Part shown: piece after piece, positions 9,513 through 18,891 of the stretch
Layout of the letters: each line of letters opens with the position of its first letter
Numbering within the stretch: position 1 is the first letter of the stretch
Assembly: GCA_963803295.1 (NCBI GenBank)
Contig: CAWDMC010000009.1
Span: 434,001 to 498,000 of the forward strand
Origin: CAWDMC01 sp963803295
GTDB taxonomy: Bacteria; Acidobacteriota; Terriglobia; UBA7540
Reading direction: 5' to 3'
Length of the DNA stretch: 64,000 nt
Translations under genes and position numbers: made by a program
The notes under the pieces: model-generated
Told to the model about the DNA's origin: nothing
The model's database searches: none
The model's input: the letters and a program-made list of their open reading frames with translations, nothing else

Positions 9513-9899
9513 GGTGACTCGGTTGCGTCTCGGCCAGGCGGCCGGGAGGCTCCTGTTTTCAAAAGCAAATCCCGTCGAGAGACCGCCTCTACCAACTTGA
9601 CCAACTTGCCTACCAGTTGTAAAACGCGCGCTTCCTCATTATGATGATCTGCCCTAAGAGCCAGGCTAACCGATCGCGCCTGGAGATTAGAGGGTGGCAG
9701 GAAAAGCAACGGACCGGTCGAGCTCGGTCTTGCGGATTGCGAACCTGCAGCGGCGGCTTCATGGTGTCGAATACCGCCGAAGATGTTTGAGGTATAGCGG
9801 GGTGGACCCGGCTCCGCTATCCGTCCTCCCGGGGTTTTCGGCGCCCCATAACGAGGCGCAGCCGATGTGACCCGATAGGGTCACACGAGGAGAAATCAA
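9513..9899. other. Intergenic region, 387 bp, between the two ThuA genes
   Basis: No gene is supported. Apart from the hairpin at 9867-9884 and the ribosome-binding site AGGAGA at 9888-9893, I see nothing recognisable. Confidence 0.4.
9867..9884 (+). promoter_or_regulatory. Hairpin immediately upstream of the ribosome-binding site of the ThuA-HEAT-PmoA gene
   Basis: GTGACCC (9867-9873), loop GATA, GGGTCAC (9878-9884): a perfect 7-bp stem only 3 nt before the Shine-Dalgarno AGGAGA (9888-9893). As DNA it is also an 18-bp inverted repeat and could be an operator. As RNA it could stabilise the 5' end or modulate translation. Confidence 0.4.
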
Positions 9900-12713
9900 A
9901 TGACTACTATGTGGACAGGAACAACAGGGAAGCTTCTTAGAACGATGGTCTTGGCCGGCTTGGCGCTGTGCAGCATTCTTTTCGTCAGCGTGGCTTCGGC
10001 CATTGGAGCCAGGAAAACCGAAGGCATTCGTTTACTCATCTTAAGTGGACTCAATAACCACGAGTGGCGTGCCACCACTCCCGTGCTGGTTGATATGTTC
10101 AAAGCCAACCGCCGTTTTGCCGTGGTGAACCTCAGCGAGGAGCCGGGAAAACTGACAGCCAAGGACTTCGCGAAATACGATGTTATCGTCAGCAATTGGA
10201 CTCCGTACCCAGCTACGGCCCGTCAATGGCCACCGGAAACCGAGAAGGCTTTTCTCGATTACCTCAAGAATGGCGGAGGCTTCGTCGTTTTCCATGCAGC
10301 GAGTTGCTCTTTCCAGGAGTGGCCGGAGTTTCAGCAGATCGTGGCCATGACCTGGAAGGCCAATTACACCGCCCATGGCACTTATCACACCTTCAAAGTC
10401 GAACTTGAGGATAAGGATCATCCCATCGCTCAGGGTATGCCGGACTTTTACACCACCGACGAGCTATACCACAACATGGTCCAACTGGGTGGCGGAAAGC
10501 TGAATGTCGCAGCCAGAGCCTGGTCCGCCAAAGACGAAGGCGGGACAGAAAAATATGAACCGGTGCTGGTCTGGACCGAGATCGGCAAGGGACGGGCAGT
10601 CAACACGGTCCTCGGCCACGATGTGAAGGCGATGCAGGAAGGCTTTCGCATTCTTCTGCTGCGCAGTGCGGAGTGGGCCGCGACGGGCAAGGTTACCATT
10701 CCCGTTCCTAACGATTGGCCGACGACAGCCACGATGGCCATGGCCGAAACAGTTGACTCGGACGCCGCATTCAAGGCAGTCGCCAGTTACAGCCCCGGGC
10801 AGGATGCAACACTCACCAATAACATCGAACTGCTCGTTGTGGCTGCGAACACCCGTACGGATCCCGATGCGGCTGCTGTCCGCGAGAAACTAGCCGCGAA
10901 AATAGCGGACACTCTCGGCTCGAACGCCACTCCGGCAGCGAAGAGATTCCTTTGCCGCCAGATTGCAACCCTCGCCACTGAGAAGCAAGTGCCCGTTCTG
11001 GCGTCGCTGCTGGCGGCCCAGCCGGACACTCCCGAGGCCGAGGTTGCGGATGCCGCTCGCGCCGCACTTGAAGGGATTCCGGGAAGTGCTGCCGATGCGG
11101 CGTTGTTGGATGCGCTCGGTAGGACCAGCGGGTCCGTGAAAGTAGGCATTGTCGAGTCCCTTGGCCAGCGTAGGGCGGGCGGGGCCGTAGAAGCGCTCAC
11201 TCCCTTGTTGCATGATTCCGATAGTGCGTTGGCCAGCTCGGCGACGGCCGCCCTGGGTAGAATCGGAGGCGCCGAGGCAGAGCGGAAGTTGAGCGACGCG
11301 CTCCACACTACTCAGGGCCCCCTCCATGTGCGCGTAGCCCAAGCGTACTTGAAGTGTGCGGAGCGGCGTTTGGGCGCGGGGGAACTCGTTCCTGCCACCG
11401 CGATGTATTCACTCCTGGACGTCCCCTCTGAAGAACTACCAGTGCGGGAAGGAGCGCTGCGCGGACTGGTTCTGGCGGATCCGCAGAAAGGAATACCTCT
11501 GGCGTTAGCAGCGCTTGGAAGCTCCGAAGTTGGGGTGCAGCGCGTGGCGCTCCAGCTCATTAGAGGATTACCCGGCAACACCGGCACCACCGTAATCACT
11601 GAGCAACTCGACAAAGCTGCTCCGGCGTTACAGGTGTACCTGCTCGGCGCGTTGGCCGAACGCGGCGATACCTCGGCGCTACCCGCGGTACGGAAGGCCG
11701 CCAAGAGTGAAAACGAGCCTGTGCGCGCAGCGGCTATCCAGGCGATGGAAGCTCTCGGAAGCGCCAATGCCAGCGCCCAGGAACTCATTCAGCATCCACA
11801 ATACAAGTGGCAGCAGGGCGATAGTTCCCTCGCTTTGCTGAACCACGATCGCATCGTCTGGCAGTTTAACTACGGCAAAGACACGCGCAAGCCTTACTTC
11901 CACCCGCTGGCCCTGGCCGATGGCACTATTCTGACTTGCCTGAGTCCGCGTGATCACCCCTGGCACCGGGCCCTGTGGTTTTCGTGGAAGATGATTAACG
12001 GAGTCAACTACTGGGAGGAAGATCCCAAAACGGGTTTGCCTGACGGCCGTACCGAGGTGGTTGACGCGAAGATTGTCCCCAATCAAGACTACTCGGCCAC
12101 AATCATGTTAACCCTGACCTATCACACACCCGATGGGCCGACACTACTCACGGAAAAGCGAAGGATTGCCGTGAGCGCGCCCGATCGCGACGGCGCTTAT
12201 CGGATCGACTGGGACGGCAGGTTTACCGCCGGGAACCAGAATGTGCTGCTGCAGGGTGGCACTGCGGGAGGCGGATACGCGGGTCTGTCCGTACGCATTT
12301 CGCAGTCCACCAAAGACTGGCGATTGATCGACAGTGAAGGACGCGCCGATTTGCCTGGGGGACCGGTGGCAAAGAACACCCACGGGCAGAAGGCTCGCTG
12401 GATGGACTTCTCGATGGTTGATACTGCCACAGGCCAGACTGGCGGCATTGCGATCCTCCAGCACCCCTCGACTTTCAGATTCCCAACACACTGGCACAAC
12501 GTGATGGACGACAAGTTCCCGTTCGGCTACTTCAGCCCGGCGCCGCTTTGGGCCGAGCCCTTCAACCTCGAAGCAGGCAAGAGTCTAGGCGCCAATTATC
12601 GCATCGTCGTGCATCCAGGACGGGGAATGAAAGAACAGATCGACGCGGTATGGAGCGAATTCAGTCAAGCCAGGGGACAGACGGAACAACTTGGAGCACT
12701 CCAAAATAAGTGA
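9900..12713 (+). CDS. Exported ThuA - HEAT-repeat - PmoA-like (DUF6807) fusion protein
   Basis: A 937-residue protein. A signal peptide or anchor covers about residues 12-35. A ThuA domain covers about 40-265 (IRLLILSGLNNHEW, YLKNGGGFVVFHAAS, GKGRAVNTVLGHD). About 290-625 is a helical region of HEAT-like repeats (ALGRIGGAEAERKLSDAL and similar units). The C-terminal third (about 635-930) matches the PmoA/DUF6807 family (YFHPLALADGTILTCLSPRDHPWHRALWFSWK, then HPSTFRFPTHWH). The family name refers to a supposed methane-oxygenase link, but these domains are common in sugar-degradation loci of Acidobacteria and Planctomycetes. It is preceded by AGGAGA and followed 9 nt later by an oxidoreductase gene, so the two are probably one operon. 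Confidence 0.82.
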   Translation: MTTMWTGTTGKLLRTMVLAGLALCSILFVSVASAIGARKTEGIRLLILSGLNNHEWRATTPVLVDMFKANRRFAVVNLSEEPGKLTAKDFAKYDVIVSNWTPYPATARQWPPETEKAFLDYLKNGGGFVVFHAASCSFQEWPEFQQIVAMTWKANYTAHGTYHTFKVELEDKDHPIAQGMPDFYTTDELYHNMVQLGGGKLNVAARAWSAKDEGGTEKYEPVLVWTEIGKGRAVNTVLGHDVKAMQEGFRILLLRSAEWAATGKVTIPVPNDWPTTATMAMAETVDSDAAFKAVASYSPGQDATLTNNIELLVVAANTRTDPDAAAVREKLAAKIADTLGSNATPAAKRFLCRQIATLATEKQVPVLASLLAAQPDTPEAEVADAARAALEGIPGSAADAALLDALGRTSGSVKVGIVESLGQRRAGGAVEALTPLLHDSDSALASSATAALGRIGGAEAERKLSDALHTTQGPLHVRVAQAYLKCAERRLGAGELVPATAMYSLLDVPSEELPVREGALRGLVLADPQKGIPLALAALGSSEVGVQRVALQLIRGLPGNTGTTVITEQLDKAAPALQVYLLGALAERGDTSALPAVRKAAKSENEPVRAAAIQAMEALGSANASAQELIQHPQYKWQQGDSSLALLNHDRIVWQFNYGKDTRKPYFHPLALADGTILTCLSPRDHPWHRALWFSWKMINGVNYWEEDPKTGLPDGRTEVVDAKIVPNQDYSATIMLTLTYHTPDGPTLLTEKRRIAVSAPDRDGAYRIDWDGRFTAGNQNVLLQGGTAGGGYAGLSVRISQSTKDWRLIDSEGRADLPGGPVAKNTHGQKARWMDFSMVDTATGQTGGIAILQHPSTFRFPTHWHNVMDDKFPFGYFSPAPLWAEPFNLEAGKSLGANYRIVVHPGRGMKEQIDAVWSEFSQARGQTEQLGALQNK

Positions 12714-12722
12714 TATCGCTCA

Positions 12723-13892
12723 ATGACTACAAAAAAGGTCGAAGCAGCCCCCAGAAAGACAATCCGCATTGGCGTGTTGGGACATGGCTTCATGGGGCGA
12801 TGCCACTCCCATGCCTTCAAGGTGATTCCCTACATGTATCCCGAGGCCGGCATCCTGCCTCAGCTTCTCACGCTCTGCGGCAGGGATGAGGAGAGGGTGC
12901 GGCGGGAAGCCTCGCGCTACAATTTTGACGAATATTGCACGGACTGGCGAGACTTGGTTGCCGATCCGCGAGTCGATGTGTTCGACAACTGCGGTCCTGA
13001 TCCTCTGCATCCGGAATCTTCGATCGCTGCGCTGGAAAACGGAAAACATGTGATCTGTGAGAAGCCTCTGGCAGCGTCAGTCGGGGACACGCAGCGGATG
13101 CGCGATGCGGCCCGGAGGGGCCCCGGTAAAGCGATGTGCGTTTTCAATTACCGCTTCTTCCCTGCTGTCCGTCTGGCCAAAGACCTCATCAATGGCGGCA
13201 GATTGGGCAGGATCTACCACATGCGAGTGAAATACGCCCAAATGGCCGGCCACGACCCCTCGGTTCCCGCAGATCGAGTGTGGTATTCCTCCTGGCCATT
13301 CTCGGGTGTGCTGCAGGGCATTGGTTGTCACGCCATCGATCAATGCCGGTACCTGGTTGGGGAGTTGGTTAGCGTCACAGCCCGGGTTTGTAACTTCAAC
13401 CCGACGAGAGTCATCCCCGGTGGAGATTCCGGGGCGGTTCCTGTCGACGAGGCGGCAACCGCGATCTTGGAGTTCGAAGGTGGCGCGATGGGGACCATGG
13501 AAGTGACGGCGCTGGCCACTGGAAGGAAGAATGTGCTCTCCTGGGAAATCAACGGTTCGGAGGGCTCGCTGAGATGGGACCTTGAATATCCGAACAACCT
13601 GCTGGCTAGCCTCAAAGGCGCCGGGGACCGCTCGCTGGGAGGGTTCACAGAGATTTCCGTCACTGACGGCGATCACCCCTACATGGCCGCATGGTGGCCG
13701 TCGGGTCATACTTTGGGCTGGGAACATGCCCACATCATCGAGAAATTCCACTATCTGCTCGCCATTGCGACGGGTACGGAGATGAATCCGCACCTTGCAA
13801 CCTTCGAAGACGGTTACCGCGCGTCCGTAATCATCGCCGCCATCAAAGAATCGAGCCTCTCCGGCAAGTCCCTCGCAATCGTTTACCAATAG
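12723..13892 (+). CDS. Gfo/Idh/MocA-family NAD(P)-dependent sugar oxidoreductase (cytoplasmic)
   Basis: A 389-residue protein with the N-terminal Rossmann fold IRIGVLGHGFMGRCHSHAF (about residues 15-33), the catalytic CEKPLA motif at about 105, and the C-terminal alpha/beta substrate domain containing GIGCHAIDQCRYL. It has no signal peptide. Family members oxidise or epimerise sugars such as inositol, glucose or hexose derivatives. It starts 9 nt after the preceding fusion gene, so co-transcription is likely. Confidence 0.87.
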   Translation: MTTKKVEAAPRKTIRIGVLGHGFMGRCHSHAFKVIPYMYPEAGILPQLLTLCGRDEERVRREASRYNFDEYCTDWRDLVADPRVDVFDNCGPDPLHPESSIAALENGKHVICEKPLAASVGDTQRMRDAARRGPGKAMCVFNYRFFPAVRLAKDLINGGRLGRIYHMRVKYAQMAGHDPSVPADRVWYSSWPFSGVLQGIGCHAIDQCRYLVGELVSVTARVCNFNPTRVIPGGDSGAVPVDEAATAILEFEGGAMGTMEVTALATGRKNVLSWEINGSEGSLRWDLEYPNNLLASLKGAGDRSLGGFTEISVTDGDHPYMAAWWPSGHTLGWEHAHIIEKFHYLLAIATGTEMNPHLATFEDGYRASVIIAAIKESSLSGKSLAIVYQ

Positions 13893-14420
13893 TGTCACTG
13901 GGATCAGCCAGAGCGGAGCGCAATCGCCGGAGAAAGTGATCGTCGTCGGAGCCGACGCGTCATCTTTTATCAAGCCCTCGGCTGGCTTTCATGGCAGCAA
14001 GGCTTCGCGAGAGCAGGAAATGTGGACCCGTTCCTTAGCCGCCGAGGGGAAATCGCGATTGACACCCCCGATGCGGGCCAGTATGATACCTCGTTTCTTT
14101 GTTCCGTCGAGAGGATTGGGCTCTGCTCTGTTCTTGGAGGCGCGAAGATGCCAATGGAAAGAGGACGAGGCGATTTCTTGGGCATGAAAGCAGAGAGTCT
14201 GAGCCTTACTGCTCCCTTGGGCCTAAACGACACCGATGGCACTGCAGTTCGTGCCTTATCTTCTTTTATAAACACCCAATCGTGCCTTAGGATTGTCACG
14301 TCAAACCACGCCGCCCAACCATATCATCGTACCGTCGGCGGCATACCCGTTGGGCCATGCCGCGCTTTCAACTGTCTTCCACAAGGACTAATGCTTACCT
14401 AATGATAGGGGGTTTTTATC
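13893..14420. other. Intergenic region, 528 bp
   Basis: Several overlapping short frames occur on both strands, but none has a ribosome-binding site, family motif or plausible composition. No repeat or hairpin stood out. Confidence 0.4.
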
Positions 14421-15827
14421 ATGAGAAACAAAGCGGGAACGAATCGACGCCAGTTTTTGAAAAAGGCGGCTGGGGTCGCCGGCGCGGCAGCGGCATTTCC
14501 CTGTATTGTACCTTCTTCGGCGCTGGGCCTGGACGGTGCCGTCGCCCCGAGCAATCGCGTGACGCTGGGCTTCATCGGTGTGGGGAACATGGGTCAGGGT
14601 CAGTTGCGTCCATTTATCTACCAGCCCGATGTGCAAGTAGTCGCCGTGTGTGATCCGAACCGGTGGCGGCGAGAACAGGCACAACATATCGTGAATGGGG
14701 AATATGACAAACAGGCGTGTGCGGGGTATGTCGATTTCCGAGAACTTCTAGCGCGCTCAGACATTGATGCGGTCTGTATCGCCTCCTTGGATTCATGGCA
14801 TGTATTGCATGCTTTGGCCGCGGTTCGGGCGGGCAAGGACATCTACGTCCAAAAGCCCCTCGGGATGAGTATCGATGAGATCAAGCTGCTGCGCGAAGAA
14901 GTTAACCGGCAAGGTCGAGTATTTCAGTTCGGCACCCAGCAGCGGTCATCGCAGGAGTTTCGGTTCGCCTGCGAACTGGTACGCAATGGCCGGATTGGCA
15001 AGCTGCAAACCATCAAGGTCGGCGTGCATTCCGGGGCAGGAATCCACCGAGGTCCGAAGACCATTCGTCCTGTGGACGGCGTGGCGCGCCACGAAGGCGA
15101 GGTGGCGGATGAAAGGACGGGACTCGCGAAGTTCGACCCCGAGCCTGTCCCCAATTGGCTGGATTATGAGATGTGGCTGGGACCTGCTCCGTCCTCTCCT
15201 TATACTACGGCCCGCCTGACTTATCCTCACTGGTTCCACATCAGTGACTACTCTCTGGGTTATGTTTCCGGTTGGGGTGTGCACCATATTGATATCGCCC
15301 AATGGGGGGCCGGGACGGACTTAACGGGCCCCATCGAGCTTTCGGGCACAGCCGTGTGGCCGCACGATGACTGCTTGTGCGACAACCCGACGAGTTGGGA
15401 CGTCAACTACGAGTACGCCAACGGCGTGAAGATTCACTACACGGGTTCTGGTCCGGGATTCGCGGGTGTCAAGCACGGAATCACTTTCGAGGGACCGGAT
15501 GGCTGGGTGTTCGTCAACCGGGGAGTACTTGAAACCCAACCCAAATCTCTAATGGAGTCGAAGATAGGACCGAATGAACTGCACTTGCCGGTAAGCGATC
15601 TGCACGAGCGAAACTTTATTGAATGTGTTAAGTCGCGCGCGCGCACAATTTGCCCGGTCGAGGTGGCCGTGCGGTCGGATACGGTCTGCCAGCTAGCTTG
15701 GATTTCGTTCAAGCTCCAGCAGCGCAAACTCAAATGGGATCCGGAGAAGGAGATATTTCCCAATGACCCCGACGCCAACCGGCTTCTGAAGCGGACTCTG
15801 CGCAGCCCCTGGCGTTATGAGGCCTGA
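14421..15827 (+). CDS. Tat-exported Gfo/Idh/MocA-family oxidoreductase
   Basis: A 468-residue protein. The twin-arginine signal TNRRQFLKKAAGVAGAAAA is followed by the Rossmann motif LGFIGVGNMGQGQL (about 50-63), VQKPLGM (the family's EKP, with Lys retained and Glu changed to Gln) and a C-terminal domain with WGVHHIDIAQWG. The family of 'alpha-N-acetylgalactosaminidase-like' or inositol-dehydrogenase-like secreted oxidoreductases is expanded in Acidobacteria and Planctomycetes, where tightly bound NAD(P) allows activity after Tat export. The ATG at 14421 follows AGGGGGT with 7 nt spacing. Confidence 0.87.
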   Translation: MRNKAGTNRRQFLKKAAGVAGAAAAFPCIVPSSALGLDGAVAPSNRVTLGFIGVGNMGQGQLRPFIYQPDVQVVAVCDPNRWRREQAQHIVNGEYDKQACAGYVDFRELLARSDIDAVCIASLDSWHVLHALAAVRAGKDIYVQKPLGMSIDEIKLLREEVNRQGRVFQFGTQQRSSQEFRFACELVRNGRIGKLQTIKVGVHSGAGIHRGPKTIRPVDGVARHEGEVADERTGLAKFDPEPVPNWLDYEMWLGPAPSSPYTTARLTYPHWFHISDYSLGYVSGWGVHHIDIAQWGAGTDLTGPIELSGTAVWPHDDCLCDNPTSWDVNYEYANGVKIHYTGSGPGFAGVKHGITFEGPDGWVFVNRGVLETQPKSLMESKIGPNELHLPVSDLHERNFIECVKSRARTICPVEVAVRSDTVCQLAWISFKLQQRKLKWDPEKEIFPNDPDANRLLKRTLRSPWRYEA

Positions 15828-15904
15828 CTCTGAATTCTATTCGGTTACGCGGCGTCCGGCGGTTTCCAAAGGGTGTTGCTGCGCGTTGTCTAGGTGATCG
15901 CGTT

Positions 15905-16822
15905 TCACTGGCGAGCGGCGGAATCCCATCGCGACGCCGCTTTGCTGGAGGCGCTACCCGGCATAGCGTGAGGCTTGCGTAAACGAAGGCAGGCGATCTC
16001 CGGACGACACCCAACCCGGACCGGAAGCACAACTTTGCCGATGCCACGGCTCACATAAATCTGTGTGGATTCGAGCCGGTTCCAACCATCGACAAAGCGC
16101 GTACCGAGCTTCGAACGCCCGTAAACCGAACCGAGCAAGGGTAGTTTCACTTGTCCGCCATGCGTGTGGCCAGCGAGCACCAGGTCGATCCCGTAAGCGG
16201 CCGCCTGGTGGATGCCGAGTGGGTTGTGACAGAGGAGCAATTTGATATCGCGCGACGGCACTCCGGTCACCGCGGCACTGAGATCGTCGGCGTTATACCA
16301 GAGGTCATCCACACCCAGCACCCACAGCGGTGCTCCGCGCGCGTGCAGCCTTGCGCGCGAGTTTCGTAAAACCCTGATGCCGTGCGTCTCGAGGGCTCGC
16401 GTGATCTCTTCCGCATCCACGGCAAAATCATGATTACCGAGGACAGCAAAGACACCAAGGCGCGTCCGCAGCTGACCGAGCTGCTCCGCCACCGGCCAGA
16501 TGTAGTTCGCTGAAGCTGTGACGTAATCGCCGGTGAGAGCCACCAGATCGGGCTGCTGTCGATTGGCGAGCTGCACCACCCGCTGGATCTGACGGAGCGG
16601 CGTAAACAGGCTGTGGTGAATGTCACTAAGATGCACCACGCTGAGGTTATCGAGCGTTTCCGTAAGACGCCGAAGCCAGATATCGGTGACGGTAATCTCA
16701 GGGTCGCGAAACAGCCTAAGGGGCGGCGACACGGGATGACCGCTCAGCGAGAGCGTAGTCAACCCCTGCCGCGAAAAAACAAGCGGTGAACGATAGGCCC
16801 GATGTTGACGATTGCTCGGCAT
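15905..16822 (-). CDS. Calcineurin-like metallophosphoesterase (YkuE-like)
   Basis: A 305-residue protein with the full dimetal phosphoesterase signature in order: VVHLSDIHHS (Asp, His), ALTGDYV (Asp), AVLGNHDFAVD (Asn, His), LLLCHNPLG (His) and LVLAGHTHGGQVKLPLLG (Gly-His-Thr-His). This arrangement and length match YkuE/LpxG-like enzymes that act on membrane lipids or UDP-diacylglucosamine, though the substrate is uncertain. No clear signal peptide: the N-terminal 40 residues are polar with a weak hydrophobic stretch. The start at 16822 is the longest; an internal start is possible. Confidence 0.83.
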   Translation of the reverse strand: MPSNRQHRAYRSPLVFSRQGLTTLSLSGHPVSPPLRLFRDPEITVTDIWLRRLTETLDNLSVVHLSDIHHSLFTPLRQIQRVVQLANRQQPDLVALTGDYVTASANYIWPVAEQLGQLRTRLGVFAVLGNHDFAVDAEEITRALETHGIRVLRNSRARLHARGAPLWVLGVDDLWYNADDLSAAVTGVPSRDIKLLLCHNPLGIHQAAAYGIDLVLAGHTHGGQVKLPLLGSVYGRSKLGTRFVDGWNRLESTQIYVSRGIGKVVLPVRVGCRPEIACLRLRKPHAMPGSASSKAASRWDSAARQ

Positions 16823-17025
16823 ATCCGTCCCGGTTTCGAGATCTGGCGCGCCCTGGGCCTTCCACGCGCTGGGGTCGCGGACTTCGCCGCCCTACAGGCA
16901 CGGCACAACGGCGCGCCCGATGAAATTCATCTCTCCAGCCGGGACTCAGTCTCCTTTCGATGCCGTTGTGTCTCTCACAAGGCCGAACGCTCGCGGCTGA
17001 ACGATCACGCGGCAACCACCTCAGA

Positions 17026-17832
17026 TTACAAACGATAAGCAGCATTTCCGTCCTTGTCCGCAAATGTCTCTTTGAAGATTCTGCACATTTCGTCGTGCAC
17101 CAAGCCATTTGTCGCCAGGATCTCGTCGCAAGCGAGGCTGAACGGACGACCCACCGTGTCGCTAACACGGCCGCCCGCTTCCGTCACGATCACCGCCCCC
17201 CCAGCCTTGTCCCATGAGTTGAGCTTCAGCTCCCAGAAGGCTTCATATCGCCCGGCCGCGACATTGCACAGGTCCAGCGCCGCCGAACCCGGCCGCCGCA
17301 CCCCGTGCGAAAGCGGTGAGAAGTTGAAGAAAAGTTCGAGATTCAACTCGTTGTTTTTGGCGAAGGGCGGAAATCCAGTGGCCAAGAGACTGTCGGAAAG
17401 GATAGCAATCTGAGACACATGGAGCCGCTTATTGTTCAGATAGGCCCCCCCGCCTCGCTCCGCCGCGAACAACTCGTCGCGAGTGGGATCGTAGACTACC
17501 CCCACAATCGGCTCGCCCCGATAGGTCAGTCCCATGCTCACCGCGAACACAGGAAAGCCATGAGCGAAGTTGGTGGTGCCGTCGAGAGGATCCACATGCC
17601 AGGTGTAATCCGACCCGCGATCGTGGCCACCCCCTTCTTCCGCCACAATATCGTGTTTGGGGAAATACGTGTGCAATCGTTCGAGAATGAGCGCCTCCGA
17701 CCTCTTGTCGGCCTCCGTTACCAGGTTGGCTTTTCCCTTGTAAGAGATCTCCTTGGGCCGCTCAAATGCCTGCGCCAGCAAGGCTCCTGCCTCGCGCGCG
17801 ATGTCTACCGCCGTACTAACATAGGTGTCCAT
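17026..17832 (-). CDS. suhB: Inositol-1-monophosphatase family protein
   Basis: A 268-residue member of the Mg-dependent IMPase family. VAEEGGG and WHVDPLDGTTNFAHGFP (about residues 78-95) supply metal ligands, and WDKAGGAVIVTEAGG near the C-terminus is the second signature. The enzyme dephosphorylates inositol-1-phosphate or related sugar phosphates. It lies 28 nt downstream of the moaD-moaE fusion gene on the same strand, so the two are probably co-transcribed although functionally unrelated. ATG start at 17832. Confidence 0.9.
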   Translation of the reverse strand: MDTYVSTAVDIAREAGALLAQAFERPKEISYKGKANLVTEADKRSEALILERLHTYFPKHDIVAEEGGGHDRGSDYTWHVDPLDGTTNFAHGFPVFAVSMGLTYRGEPIVGVVYDPTRDELFAAERGGGAYLNNKRLHVSQIAILSDSLLATGFPPFAKNNELNLELFFNFSPLSHGVRRPGSAALDLCNVAAGRYEAFWELKLNSWDKAGGAVIVTEAGGRVSDTVGRPFSLACDEILATNGLVHDEMCRIFKETFADKDGNAAYRL

Positions 17833-17860
17833 ATTTTCGATATCGGGTTATCCGCGCCGT

Positions 17861-18595
17861 TTATCCGTTGTCAATCGTGACCTCTGATTTTTGATTCACG
17901 ATTCGCTTCTGCTCACCCTTCGCCCAAATTGACCCATCCTCAAAATACTCCTTCTTCCAGATAGGCACGATCTGCTTCAGCCGGTCGATCGCGTAATGGC
18001 AGGCCTCGAAAGCCTTTTCTCGATGAGCCGCGGTGACCACAATGGCCACGCTAGTCTCGCCAATTTCCACACGGCCCAGCCTATGCACAATCGCAATGCG
18101 ATCGATGCCGATCTTTTCGTGGGCCTCGCGTCCAATCTCTTCCATCTTGCGAACGGCCATAGGCTCGTACCCCTCGTATTCCAGGAAAAGGGTCCGGCGG
18201 CCGTCCAGATTGTTACGGACAATACCCTCGAATAACACTACCGCGCCATCTTCCGGTGATTTCATTTGCTCAGTCAGTTCTCGGGTCCGGATCGCTTCTC
18301 GGGTGATACGAAACGGCTGATTCTTGCCTTCTTGATTCTCGGCTTCCGAGGATCCTCCGCTGACGGGCGGTAGGAATGCCACCTCATCGCCTTCCTGAAG
18401 CTCCCAGGAACGCTCCGCCACCTGCTCATTGATGGCGATCAGGAGGGACTCCCTAGCCGCGGCAAGTTTGGGAAAGCGGCTCTGGTAGCGGTCCCACAAC
18501 GTCTCGAGCGTCTCGCCCTTAGACACGTCGAGATTTTCTCGCTCGAAACCCGTCAAGTCGCGGGTAAACCCGAAGAACAGCACCTTAATCCTCAT
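17861..18595 (-). CDS. moaDE: Fused molybdopterin synthase, MoaD-MoaE
   Basis: A 244-residue fusion. Residues 1-81 are the ubiquitin-like small subunit MoaD, ending in FLPPVSGG. Residues from about 93 on are the large subunit MoaE (DGAVVLFEGIVRNNLDGRR, AIVHRLGRVEIGETSVAIVVTAAHREKAF, VPIWKKEYFEDGS). Molybdopterin synthase converts cyclic pyranopterin monophosphate to molybdopterin using a thiocarboxylate on the MoaD C-terminal Gly. Here the Gly-Gly is internal (followed by SSEAENQE), so the chain must be cut to free it, as known for the mycobacterial MoaX fusion. No moaA, moaC or moeB lies nearby. Confidence 0.92.
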   Translation of the reverse strand: MRIKVLFFGFTRDLTGFERENLDVSKGETLETLWDRYQSRFPKLAAARESLLIAINEQVAERSWELQEGDEVAFLPPVSGGSSEAENQEGKNQPFRITREAIRTRELTEQMKSPEDGAVVLFEGIVRNNLDGRRTLFLEYEGYEPMAVRKMEEIGREAHEKIGIDRIAIVHRLGRVEIGETSVAIVVTAAHREKAFEACHYAIDRLKQIVPIWKKEYFEDGSIWAKGEQKRIVNQKSEVTIDNG

Positions 18596-18891
18596 AGTTA
18601 TCCAGTATCTGTTCAGGACCCCGAGTAAGAGCTGCAGTTACAGTATACACTGCCAACTGACCGACTGCCGCCTAAGTCGAAGACGACCTGCCCACCTAGT
18701 TGCAAGAATGAAATGAATGAGACAGCGGAATGGCAAAATACGATCGACCAGGCGGAAGCGGACGGGGAGGAGTTCCATTAGCTTCTAATTCTTAATTCCT
18801 AAGGGCTTACGTCTATGGTTTGGAGGTATCCAGTAAGGCGGGGCACTAGTCGTCTGATCTGATCATGTTCTTTACGAATGTGACGAATTTT

